This document shows positions 49,722 through 60,471 of a stretch of 64,000 nt of DNA, piece by piece. The stretch's first letter is position 1. Each line of letters opens with the position of its first letter. The notes below the pieces were generated by a model. The model worked only from the letters and a program-made list of their open reading frames with translations, ran no database searches and had not been told where the DNA came from. Origin of the DNA: Apostichopus japonicus (Eukaryota; Echinodermata; Holothuroidea; Aspidochirotida; Stichopodidae); NCBI RefSeq assembly GCF_037975245.1, contig NC_092572.1, forward strand, positions 14,328,269 to 14,392,268. The letters run 5' to 3'. Made by a program: the position numbers and the translations under genes.

Positions 49722-52700
49722 ATGTCTTTAAAGTGGAGAAGATTAGTTTTACTGCGCTTTGTTTTCATAATAGCAATTGTTTCTAGGCTAACGTTAGTTG
49801 GTAAGGAAACGAAAGTCATTAATAGTTTTCACAGTGCTTCGTCTCACATTCTTCTTTTAAAATTAGGGATGAAAAGGACACAATCTAATCAAAATACAGA
49901 ATGAAAACCTAGCTTTGATAAAATATCACCAAACTTTGCGTGTCTTATGATATGGTGAGATTATTCCATTCTAGCATTTTTATTTCAGATTCTTCAAAAA
50001 ACAAGATTACAGGAGAATACAAGAGATTAAAACTGGCTAATATTGGTTCCTCGGCAACGATTAGATGCTCCTTCGAAACATTTCGTGATCAAGATGCAGT
50101 ACAGTGGTCACACGGAGAGAAAGTAGTAATAGTTGACCTACCATTTAAGAATGAGGAGGACAATAATTATGCAACGGAAAGAATTGACACCACCGCGTCA
50201 CTTATAATTAAGAATACTACCTATCATTACGCAGGAAATTACACGTGTACACAAATTACAAGCGCAGGAGGAAAATGGGTGGACCAGAACTGGCTGTTAA
50301 TAGTACAAGGTGAGATATGTTGCATTATGCGTCATGTATATTTTTTCATCAAAACTAAACCTCCTAAAGGTGCTTACAATATTTCAGGAAACAGTTTACC
50401 ATGTAATTTCAAGTTTCAATTAAACTGAAAATATATCACATACACTGAACCACTTCGAGTGATGTTTTTCGAAGCTATTCCAGTTTATAATTTACCAATT
50501 ATATAGCAGTTTCATTTTTTGTTTTCAGATGGACCATATTTGGAATCAATTACAACGGTTATGCAAACTAAATCCATTCCGGCGACATGTTGTGTGGAAT
50601 TTTCACACGCCGTTTATCACGTAAAATATCTTTGGTCGATTGATATTCCAATATTCATAACAGACAAAAGCAGCGACACATTTGCACCCAGAGTTCCTAT
50701 TTGCAGCAATGTGTCAATCACAGCAAAACGAAGCTATCACAACAAGATGTTGAAATGTGCTATAACAAATGGACTCAATATCTCCAGCTACAGGCGTGTA
50801 CAAGTTATGTGTAAGTACAAATAAACTGTGAAAACTGTATTTTCATTAAAAAATGGGAAATAGTTTACCGACCATGTTGTCTTGATCTATTAAGTTTTAA
50901 ATATTCATGAAGTGTTTCTCCTTAAATTCAACTATTCTGCCATTGCTTTCTCATTTTCTTGGTTCCCATTACAACTTACAGACCCCGCCACTGCAGTATG
51001 GGAGTCTCCAGAAGAGTCAACGACTCCATTAATTGTTGAAAATAACACTTACATCAATATAACATGCGTATATGATGGATTTCCGCCTCCTAATATTACA
51101 TTGCAAAAGTACAATGCTGATTTAGAAATGCGATGGACCAACACGAACTCCTTTCCTGAACCTGTTAGACGAAATGAAACACATATCACAGTAACATTTC
51201 TGTACTACTTCGCAAGTGAGAAATCAAGTGAGAGGTTAAGATGCTTTGCTTCAAACAACTTGTCAGACATTCAAGGCGACCATGGAGTTCTCGTGGAAGC
51301 ATTCAGTAAGGATGTTATTCGTTTCGTAAATATGTGTCCTTGGAAATTGTTAAAATGGAATGTTAGGTTAAGATGCACTTGATAACAAGTTTGCATAGAC
51401 ATGTGTAGCTAATTAAGGTATATTTATCATGTGGTAACTTAAAGGAAAATGCAAAGCATTACCATTGTCTGAACGTTGTCTTAATCTGACATTATTGTAA
51501 TAATGTGGGTAGTGTTAGCTCAGTGGAGTGTTAGCTCAGCGGAGAGTTATCTCAGTGGTTAACGCCGGTGCCTTTCAATCATAAAGGTCCCCGGTTCGAG
51601 CCACTCCCAGATTAATGTATGTCATCCAGTTACAGAGTTGTTGACAATTAACAATTCATAATCATGGACGTTAAAAATGAATGTAAGAGACTGACTTCGG
51701 TCAGCTTGCGGCTTTGATAAGCCAATGAGGCTCCTTCGCGAGTTCCTACTTGCAGGAGGATCTGATATACAGTGTGGAAGAAGAGGTTTTTGGTCGTAAC
51801 GTTACTAAGAGTTATACATAGGGTTTGTATATATACATATGTCGTGAGCAAGTTCCGAACAAAACCATGACTTTTGTTGAAGAGTCCAAACCGCCACAAT
51901 TAGGACAGAGAGAAGTGACAGTGTAACACCACACTGGAAAATGCATACCCGAAACGAGTTTTATACTCTGACACCCCCCCCCCCCCCCTCTCTCCCTCTT
52001 TCCTTCTCTCTCTCTCGAAGTATAAATATAATTTTGAGAAGTTGCAGACTATCATGACTATCATATTAATCAAATATGTTAGCTAGGGGTTTCAACTCCT
52101 GTAAAATTAAACAAACATTAGGCAAGAAATAATTACGAATAACATCACAGCATGCATATATCTAGCTTAGCATGTGTTCAACAAGTCAAATTAATGTATA
52201 AACAGCCAATTCCTTTGTGTCACTGACACTTTACAACAGTAATAAGTTCTATTTACTACCGTATTTAAGCCTGGCTTTTCTTAACATTATCCAGTCCCAG
52301 CAACGGTAGTGATATTGTCCGGGCCACGGTACAGCCATATGGGTGATGACATAACGATAACGTGTGCTAGCTATGGACGTCCAACGCCAGACGTTTCCTT
52401 ACAAAAGAATGTTGTTGGCCAATGGGAAACAGTGAATGAAGTGTCACCTACTATAAAGAATGCTACCACCAATCCACTCCAGCTCATATGGGAATTTCGT
52501 CTGGTAGTGAACAGTGCTGATACGGGAGAGTACAGATGTCACGCCAACAATACAATAGACACTTTTGATGATAGTAGTGCTTTACCTGTAGAAATTTCAA
52601 GTAAGTAAGGTTCATTTGCACAATGGTCCTTTTCAATATATGAAGTTCATTTCTCCAATATATAATCTGTATATTAAAACATCTGTATAAATTGTCTCGT

Positions 52701-54112
52701 CAGCCAGTCCGCACAATCTCAAAAGGCTCTTCAAAGCATAACTTTGTTTATATGTTCAAATAATATCTCAAGAAGAGCTTCCTAGTAAATTCAGTAAAGG
52801 GACACACTATATGTTTAATGCTTAGAAAGAAGTATCGTTGGAATATAATATCTTCAACAGCGTATCAATACAAATTAATAACCCTGGAAATCTACATCAG
52901 CATGTTGCACGTACAGTTATTTATATTTGGTATAAACATTAATCCAATTTCGATCATCCAATTCTCATCGAAATGTACCTTTTTCCTTGCTTTCTCCGTT
53001 TGTCTCACACATAAACAAAACATACGCCTTAGTGGCATTGCATCCTCGTTCTCGCTTAAGCGTCGTAAAAATAAATGCTTGATCACTATCATTATTACTA
53101 AGCACTTGTATCATGAACTGTATTTTACATTACTCTATATAGCAAATGTGGAGTATATTATAGTACAACTTATATATTACAAATAGGGCTACTGTTACTT
53201 CTTGACCCACACAACTCTATTTAACAGATCAAATATCTCGTAAAATGATCGACGGAATGTCTAGGGACTTCTACAGTAAAATAGATACATAGCACTATGT
53301 TATTTCTTTAACATACTCCCACGACCGCCGCAACGATCGGACTGTTTATTCTGAATAATACTAGGCTGTCATTCATTATCTTGGTTGACTCGTTTGCGCA
53401 TTCGGTATTTGGTTTAAACACTAAAACTGATACCACAGAATACATACTTTCTAGTAGTATGTTACGCAAAATGTCAAATATCACGTGATCAAATTAGATA
53501 CAGCCTGTGCACTTATCAAAAGTCTGTAATTGTGTAATTGTGTAAGTTTCAAGTCAAGGAAAGTTTATTGATGAACAACATTGCTTTTGTACATAACTAA
53601 TGAGACAATAACTTAAAGTTCTGCACTCGCGAGGATGTCCTGTAGTGAGTTACATTGTTTGTATGATATTTGTTATTACCTTCACACCCTAATTCGAGGA
53701 TGAGATCTGCAATTCCATTAATTGCCTACGTGTTTTTTTTTTCTGAATGGATACAGAAATGGTCCTTCATTAAAGACACACGTGTAGGCTATATATTGCA
53801 CTTAAGTTTTAAGCAGGAAGATAAGCTCAAATTACGTAAACAGTTCAGGCAGTAAAGTATTATTTTTACCGAGACTGTTCAAATATCCCAAACCAAATAA
53901 CATCCGGACAGTTCCTATTTGGGCTGTAAGAATTATTTTATTCAAAATTTGAAGCCTGTAAGCATATATTGTATATTTAATATGCATGTTTTAATTTGTC
54001 TTTCACACAGTCAGCTTGTCCATGTTTATCCAGAAAAATATCCAAACAGCTGTCAGCCTACTCATCTGTGTACTAGTCATCATTATTGTAATAGCAGCGA
54101 CTAGTTGTCAAA
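49722..54112 (+). CDS. immunoglobulin-superfamily receptor, four Ig exons plus TM
   Basis: Exons: leader 49,722-49,800 (LLRFVFIIAIVSRL core); Ig1 49,989-50,309 (IRCSF, VQWSHGE, AGNYTC); Ig2 50,529-50,810 (PATCCVEF, YLWSID, MLKCAITNG); Ig3 50,982-51,305 (INITCVYDGFPPPNITL, LRCFASNNLS); Ig4 52,295-52,600 (ITITCASYGRPTPDVSL, DTGEYRCHANNT); TM 54,011-54,112 (SLLICVLVIIIVIAA). Every junction has GT/AG and is phase 1, so exons can be skipped without losing frame. The joined exons give about 471 residues. Ig domains are I/V-like with N-glycosylation sites (KNTT, GNYT, NNTY). Ig3 and Ig4 both open 'PAT.V' and share layout, suggesting exon duplication. No cytoplasmic exon was found after the TM donor (GTAAGAAT), so signalling motifs are unknown. 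Likely a type I cell-surface receptor; an innate immune or adhesion role is inference. Confidence 0.8.
51509..51775 (+). mobile_element. tRNA-derived SINE in the intron between Ig3 and Ig4
   Basis: Head with pol III A box (TTATCTCAGTGGTTAACGCC) and B box (GGTTCGAGCC) 35-50 bp apart, as in tRNA genes. The body ends with TCAGCTTGCGGCTTTGATAA and GCCAATGAGGCT, then TGCAGGAGGATCTG. The same tail recurs at 54,927-54,990. The A-box start occurs three times (GTTAGCTCAGTGG, GTTAGCTCAGCGG, GTTATCTCAGTGG at 16-17 bp spacing), so the head has slipped. The anticodon loop lacks a T at position 33, so it is not a functional tRNA. Confidence 0.7.
51973..52016. repeat. poly-C and CT microsatellite
   Basis: A run of about 15 C followed by TCTCTC repeats. 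Shorter C runs lie at 13,185, 22,560 and 22,748. Confidence 0.85.
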
Positions 54113-54926
54113 GTAAGAATATTCTTTTGATCGTTTTACGACTGAGTTTTGTAAGAAGAGGATAAGTTATTTTTTTTTCCAAAGCCAAGTTAGATGTTAC
54201 AGTTGGCACTCGGATACGTCATCTGCTAGTGTCACTTCGTAACCATAAAATGCGTGTTATGGCGCGTGCTTGAGAGCCCTTTACGTGCTTTATTGACTTG
54301 AAATAACCTAAGAATTTACCAGTTGGTGATATTCTGATCAAATCCATAGCAAACATATTTTGATATATAGACATAGAAATCATAACATTATTTATTATAT
54401 TATTATTTATAAATTTGCTTCATCATGATCATTCTGTTATCTTATGTTTTATGGCTGATATAATGCTGTACAACACTTCCGTTTCAAAAGATGGTTGTTA
54501 CGTTGTTATAGTGTTGTAAACTTTTGTCATGCTGTTTACATGCAACATTTTTGAAATGACTCGATAACTTAATTTAAATCTGTCTTATTAAAAAATCTTA
54601 CAAAGCATATACTCAGTTATCAGCCAAATTTTAATCGGTCCGCTATCACTTATGATGATATGAAATACACGGGGCATTTTTTATGATGCTTTGTTCACCA
54701 GAAAACCTTTAAATAATGCTATTGCAACGGCCTCACCAAATGAGTGTACACCAGTATGGCATCATATTTGTACAAAATATGCTAAATTATGCTTTTTATG
54801 CTAATTTTTAAAATTCCCAATCGAAAAAAAGGGTCCCAGTGTTATGAAGTGACTGCTGAAGAATCTTGCTCAATTTGGATATGTTTCATTCTGAAATATG
54901 AAAATGTACAACACATAAGAAACTTC

Positions 54927-55075
54927 CGTCAGCTTGCGGCTTTGATAAGCCAATGTGGCTTCTTTGTGAGTTCATGCAGGAGGATCTTTAATACATACAT
55001 ATTTACACGCATACACACACACGCATAAACACCCATACATACACACACGCGTACATACACAAATACATACATACA
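54927..55075 (+). mobile_element. SINE 3' tail plus ATAC/AC microsatellite
   Basis: 27 bases identical to the tail of the SINE at 51.70 kb (TCAGCTTGCGGCTTTGATAA, GCCAATG), then GTGAGTTCATGCAGGAGGAT, followed directly by an ATACAT/ACACAC repeat, the likely 3' end of the family. The tRNA head is missing: 5' truncated. Confidence 0.7.
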
Positions 55076-56516
55076 TGTCAAACTGTTGGTCTAGTGATTT
55101 CGAGTTGGCAGATTGTCTTTGCATAGAGTGGTCATGGGCAATGCCATTTCAATCGAACATTTCGACTCACCATTTGAGGTCAATCTTTGGAGTCTTGCGG
55201 TATTTTCTTGGTTGAGGATTCACACTTTTATGATAAACCTCTATACTTGCTTATATACGATCGGACGGTAATTATCTTTATAATAATAAGGACAATATGC
55301 TTGAGAATATGCACTGGCTTTCCAAAATTAGTCTAACGTTAGCCTTAAAGTAAAACGTGTATTTGTATCGTGTAGTCACTTTATGCGTTAGTTGCGTACA
55401 CGTGCAGACTCAGGAAAGTGTTTCAATACAAATTTAGCTTAGACTAAAGATCAGCGAATTACTTAATACTGGAATGCTTTAACGATTACACAAACTGTTG
55501 GCTGTTAACCAAGCCTACCAGTTACAAAGGATGATCTCTGAGTTCTACGAAACATGTTAGAACCAAGATGTAGCGAAAGTGAGTGAGCATTTGTAAAGAG
55601 ATATGGACAATGCGCACAGTTTAAGGGACTATGGTCTAATGACTGTGTTTTACCCCATAACGAGCCAGATTGAAACCAATACCCCAATGTAACGTAATCT
55701 TTCCCTTAACATTCCCTCGTTTACTTGAATAATTTTTAGTTTTCATAGCAAAATTATCTAGAAGGTATTTCTGCAAATATCTTATCATAATTTTTTGTCA
55801 AAAGAACACTTATTTGCCCGCTGTTAATGACTGTCAAATTATGATATAAAAAATATATATCGTTTATAAGTAACGGCTCATAGCACCCACGGATATTAGG
55901 ACTGATTTAAGTCTAGATTACAAACTGACTCCGCCACGCCATAGCGTATGGAACAAAAACATAGTACTAATATAATTATTATAATGCCAACATAACATCA
56001 GTGACAAAGGATGTGGCATCTAGTAGGTATTTAGTTTCGATTCAGGCTGGCTGTTTATTTAGTGCTGCATTAGGAACCGTTGTCCTTGTATCTGGATTAT
56101 ACATCATTATACCTTGTGTGATATTTCGTTTATTGTGATGTAGTCTATGTCTTTTATATTTTAATGACAGATATATCTTGGGCGCCAAATCAGTCTTTAT
56201 GGTTCAACAAATATTTTTTTCAACTACTTAGTGGAGTTTCACGAGAATATACTTTTGGAATAGCTTAGTCTATAGAGCTGGTTAAAATTTCGCTGTACTC
56301 AAAGTATTGTAACCAAATACAGGATGTTAAACCCGACTCTTCGTTTCATTATTTTGATAAAACCTATATTCTTAGGAAAACAGATCATATTTTCGCTATT
56401 TTGTTACCCTTGTAACCTTCAATATACTTTAAACCAATCTAAGTGAGTGGTTCATGTGAATAGGAACATTTATCGACTGAAAAAGTGTTTGTCTTTCCTG
56501 TTTAAGAGTTAAACAT

Positions 56517-56660
56517 TTTTTTAGTTACACAATTTTTAGTATCCACATGTATAAGCAAAAGAAGGTATGTAGCGTCATTATCCGGAGGTGACTTTCTTGT
56601 TGGTCATTTACATTAACGATGACATTATGTACTACAAGTGATTACTTAAATGATAATGGT
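56517..56660 (+). repeat. direct repeat, copy 1 (copy 2 at 58,573-58,700)
   Basis: TTAGTTACACA..TTTTTAGT, AAGCAA.AGAAGGTATGTAGCG, TTGG.CATTTACA, ACGAT.A.ATTATGTA.TACAAG and GTGATTACTTAAA recur 2.06 kb apart. The shared AGAAG|GTATGTAG looks like a splice donor. Confidence 0.7.
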
Positions 56661-56754
56661 GGTCTGGGATTGGAGGTGATAATTTGTGTAAAAAGTGGGG
56701 TTGAATGTGGTTTTGTAAAGTAATGAAAATGAGCTCTCAACGTGACACATTGTT

Positions 56755-57650
56755 CAAGTTGGGGAGGGGGGTAAGGGAACGGGTTGAAAACTTGGGTGAG
56801 TGATCTAATTTGTTAGTTATCTCATCAAAGTTTCGAAAAATAGTCAATACAATAAGCCACTAACTAACCTGTTATTTCTATCAGCATGTAAACCTTTTGA
56901 ACTTGAGTTTTATATGAGAGGATGGAGGGGGGGGGGGGTGGGGGTGGGAGTTGTGGTTTGTATGAGGGGCCTAATAATGGTATGGCAGGCAATCATAGTA
57001 TATTGTAGTCATACCTGTTTCATACGTAAATAGTAGCCTAAACCGTGGAACGATTCTTTTCCTTTTCTTTCTTCGTACATTATTTCTTTTGTCCAGATTT
57101 TTTGCTGTTTACTCAAATCTGGATATATAGCCGAGCTTGTTCCTTGCACCATTCATCGGATGAGCAAACAAAAACAGTTAACAGTTAGTAGGTCGGGCTT
57201 TAAATTACCCAACAGAGCGTGACAGGTTGGGTATGGGAATGGGTTTCAGTTCCCTTTAGACATTTTCAGAGTGACAAAGATTAAAAAACAAAAGAAATTT
57301 AACATCCGTGTGAAGTCGTAATGGTTTAAATACTCGAAGGGATTATAAGTTGAAAGTATGAACGTGTCCTCCATTGACGCGGGTTGAGGGTGGCCTTGGG
57401 GAATGGGGTGGGGGTGGGTAAGCATATTGGGAAATATATGTTGGTTGAGGTAGACGGAGGAGGAGGTGGTCACTTAGTATAATAAATGTTGGCTTGAATA
57501 ATAAAATAAGAACTTTCAGAGATAATGAGAAATGGCTAATTAAGTGTGGGAATTAATGGGGTGGGATGTGAGGTGGAGGAGGGGGATAGAGATAAATGGA
57601 ATCACGGTGTCATTACGACAGAGGTATGTGGGGAGGGGTGGAGGAGTGTA
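56755..57650 (+). repeat. G-run cluster (possible G-quadruplexes)
   Basis: Repeated GGGG runs on the plus strand: 56,761-56,771, a block of about 12 G at 56,928, GGGGTGGGGGTGGG at 57,403-57,417, and GGGG-rich text at 57,559-57,645. Confidence 0.7.
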
Positions 57651-60471
57651 CAACCCAAGTGGTACTAGGATTGGTTATTGACGTCGAGGAGTTGTAAGCA
57701 TAGAGATTCATACACATCACAATTTCATGGAAAATATTTCACTGGCGGGGAATGGAGGGAGTGGGGAATAGTCTCATTTCCCACATCTTTGATCAGCTTT
57801 TAAGCCAATGGTGCAAAAAAATGGTTCTAAATAACATAGAGCAATTTCTGGATCAAAGATCTTGATAAAATTTGTATCCGCATTGAAAGTAATTTGTAGT
57901 GACAAGACTGACCAATTTTTTTCATCGTCTAGCATATATCTAGCCAAAACGATTGTTCTTATAAGTATAATAAAGATAAAATACATAAAAATAATAATCG
58001 GATTAACCAAAACAATTGACAAAATAACATTTTTTTTATTCTTTTACTTGTGACTCAAGTTTCTTGATTCAATATTGAACTAAATTAATTATTATCGCGA
58101 TAACTTAACAAATACCGGAAGCGAAAATAATAGACACAAGTTGAAAACTAATACAATGAGCAAAATGTCTCTATACAATACAGATACATGTTTCACATAG
58201 CGGCCTCATTGTTTGATTTATTTTTATTCTTTAAGAAATAACTAATAAACATATAAACGATATCTTATGTCATGCAATGTCTGATAAACAAAAGGTTTTA
58301 TAACATCAGTTTTTTTTATCGGTTTCCGTCAGATCACTTCCGACCAAGATACAAAGGTGATTGAACAATAAAGTCAGTAAAGGTAAAAAAATTAAAATAA
58401 AATATATAGTGTAATAAAAGGACAACAGAAGAGTAGCATATAGTAACATGTTCGTTGTGACTATGGTAGGCTTACAATGGAGTATTGTATGAATTACAAT
58501 GAAGAAATACACTGACAAGGCATGCCATGGTTATTATGCAAGTATAATACGACGCATTGAAAGAAAAGATCAAATTTTCTTAGTTACACACTTCTTAGTG
58601 TCAAGATGTTTAAGCAACAGAAGGTATGTAGCGACTTTCGCGTTGGCCATTTACACATAACGATAAAATTATGTAGTACAAGTGATTACTTAAAGGTATT
58701 CTCTCAGCTAATCTTGTCTCCCGTATTGCCCCCGTATTCCCCGATTTAAAAATAAAAGCAATGCCGCCCTCTGTCCTAGCGATAACAGATTCATTCCTTT
58801 ATTGTGGCATTTTCATCCTTAACTATAAACAGGATATGGTTCTGGCACTGTTACCGCAAAGTTCTAAGGTGTGCGAAATTCCAATCCGTATCTCAGTTCT
58901 GCGTACCCTAAAGGCCTACTGTGTAATCGTAGTGTGCGGTATGTGCGAGCAACTACTACACGAAGGTGCTATACATGATAGTTGTACACACTTTTTCTAT
59001 TGGCTATGAAACAATGCATTTGTCAGGGTAAAACAAATCCTCCATGCGACGGGGGCAAACCCTTTAACCCGATGTTCGCTGGCATGTCGTACGACAGCTA
59101 CAGACCGAGGGATCTGCTGCACTTGAAATAATTGCATCGCCACTTTGTGATAAATTGCTCTAATCCATTACGTAACTTTTTGAGAGATAAATAGTAGTAA
59201 GCTTAGGGTACACACTTTTTTAGTTTGGTTGCTGGCAATCCACAAAAAAATAAATTAAAAAAATAGTGATACATTGCCCCAGCACAGCTTGGATAGGTCT
59301 AATTTACGGTAGCTAAATATATAGGCGCGGTATGTATTCAATTGTTTTAATGAGCAATGAAAACAACATTATTGATAGAATGATTTGCGCTAGGTAATGA
59401 ATGGGGAGGTCATCCGAGAACTTCAGGCTGTGCATTGGTATACATTTCTTCCTTTTTGAGTTAGTTGAGGCTTCATATCATGGGTTCTGTTTCTGTAGTA
59501 AGCGGTGATTAGATACGCGTAAGATCAGGGACTCCTTGTTAAATGAGGAATTCTGCGTTCTTTTCAATGGTTTTTCTCAACCTCACTGATTCCACGATGC
59601 CATTACGACACACATAACTAGCTTATCTATTCAAATCTTACTTCAAATGGTGGCATAAAAAGTCGAAAAATTTACAACTTTCAACTTTGTTTCTCTCGAA
59701 GATATTTTCCGTTGGGACCCAAATAACCTCGCCCATAATATGAATATTTTAAAGGTACGAACGTCATTTGCCAATACGTAATACAACACAATGCTTGATT
59801 TGTGTAGATTGTCTATGGCATTTGTACCAGGGAGCTGTTAGAGTCCAGCTCGCCGGTTGTACCAAGTTACCAACTCGACGTTTGAATCTATTTTTAGCAA
59901 CGGCTCATAGCTAAACCTGCATCTCTGATTGGTTAGATTCAAACTAGTGGGTTAGGGGAACTGTATGCGATTAATATGAAATGTGGAATGTGCAATATCT
60001 TAGACCGAAAGATTTTGTTTCACATCGAGAAAGCGTAGTTCCTTTGTTGTTAAATACTAGAGTAAGATTTTTGAAATGGTTCGGGGTAAGTATAAACACG
60101 TTTTTCGATTTGTACGATATTATACAGTTAAATAATGCATACAATTTATCATAAGTAAACAAGACTTTACCATCAGAGAAAGATGCGAAATCTCTCATCA
60201 ACACATGATATTATCATATATAAATGATGCATACATACATTGGTAATTACGCCATCTAATTCTTCACGATATCTTACATTCTCTACTCAGATTTCTAACT
60301 CAGACTATACATGCATTCAACTCTCAACGAAGTTGCTACTCAATCTATGCATACCTCAAACAAGGATTAATCTAATGGTTATTAAACAAACGAAGCTGTA
60401 GGCTTGGGTTGTGTTGACACCATTTTTATATTAGTATGTCACTTAATGTATCATCTGTTTCTCCGTTGCAG

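Larger units (their letters stand above)
54113..60471. other. long intron/intergenic stretch, no exon recognised
   Basis: Cytoplasmic exons of the Ig gene would be expected here, but I could not identify one. It holds a SINE tail (54.93 kb), AC/ATAC microsatellites (55.0-55.08 kb), a direct repeat (56,520 and 58,575) and a G-run-rich stretch (56.7-57.65 kb). Confidence 0.35.

Noticed and set aside
51545-51608. Possible functional tRNA gene
   Set aside because: A and B boxes are present, but the anticodon loop reads CAATCAT without the invariant T33, the acceptor stem does not pair well, and the tail matches another SINE copy; called a SINE head instead.
52818-53186. 122-codon plus-strand open frame between Ig4 and the TM exon
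   Set aside because: Low-complexity Ile/Leu/Tyr-rich composition with no splice sites, no Ig cysteines and no domain; expected by chance in AT-rich intron DNA.
55505-55687. 60-codon minus-strand frame (CAHCPYLF...)
   Set aside because: A CxxC and two His suggested a zinc finger, but the spacing is wrong (CAHCPYLFTNAHSLSLHLGS) and nothing supports an exon.
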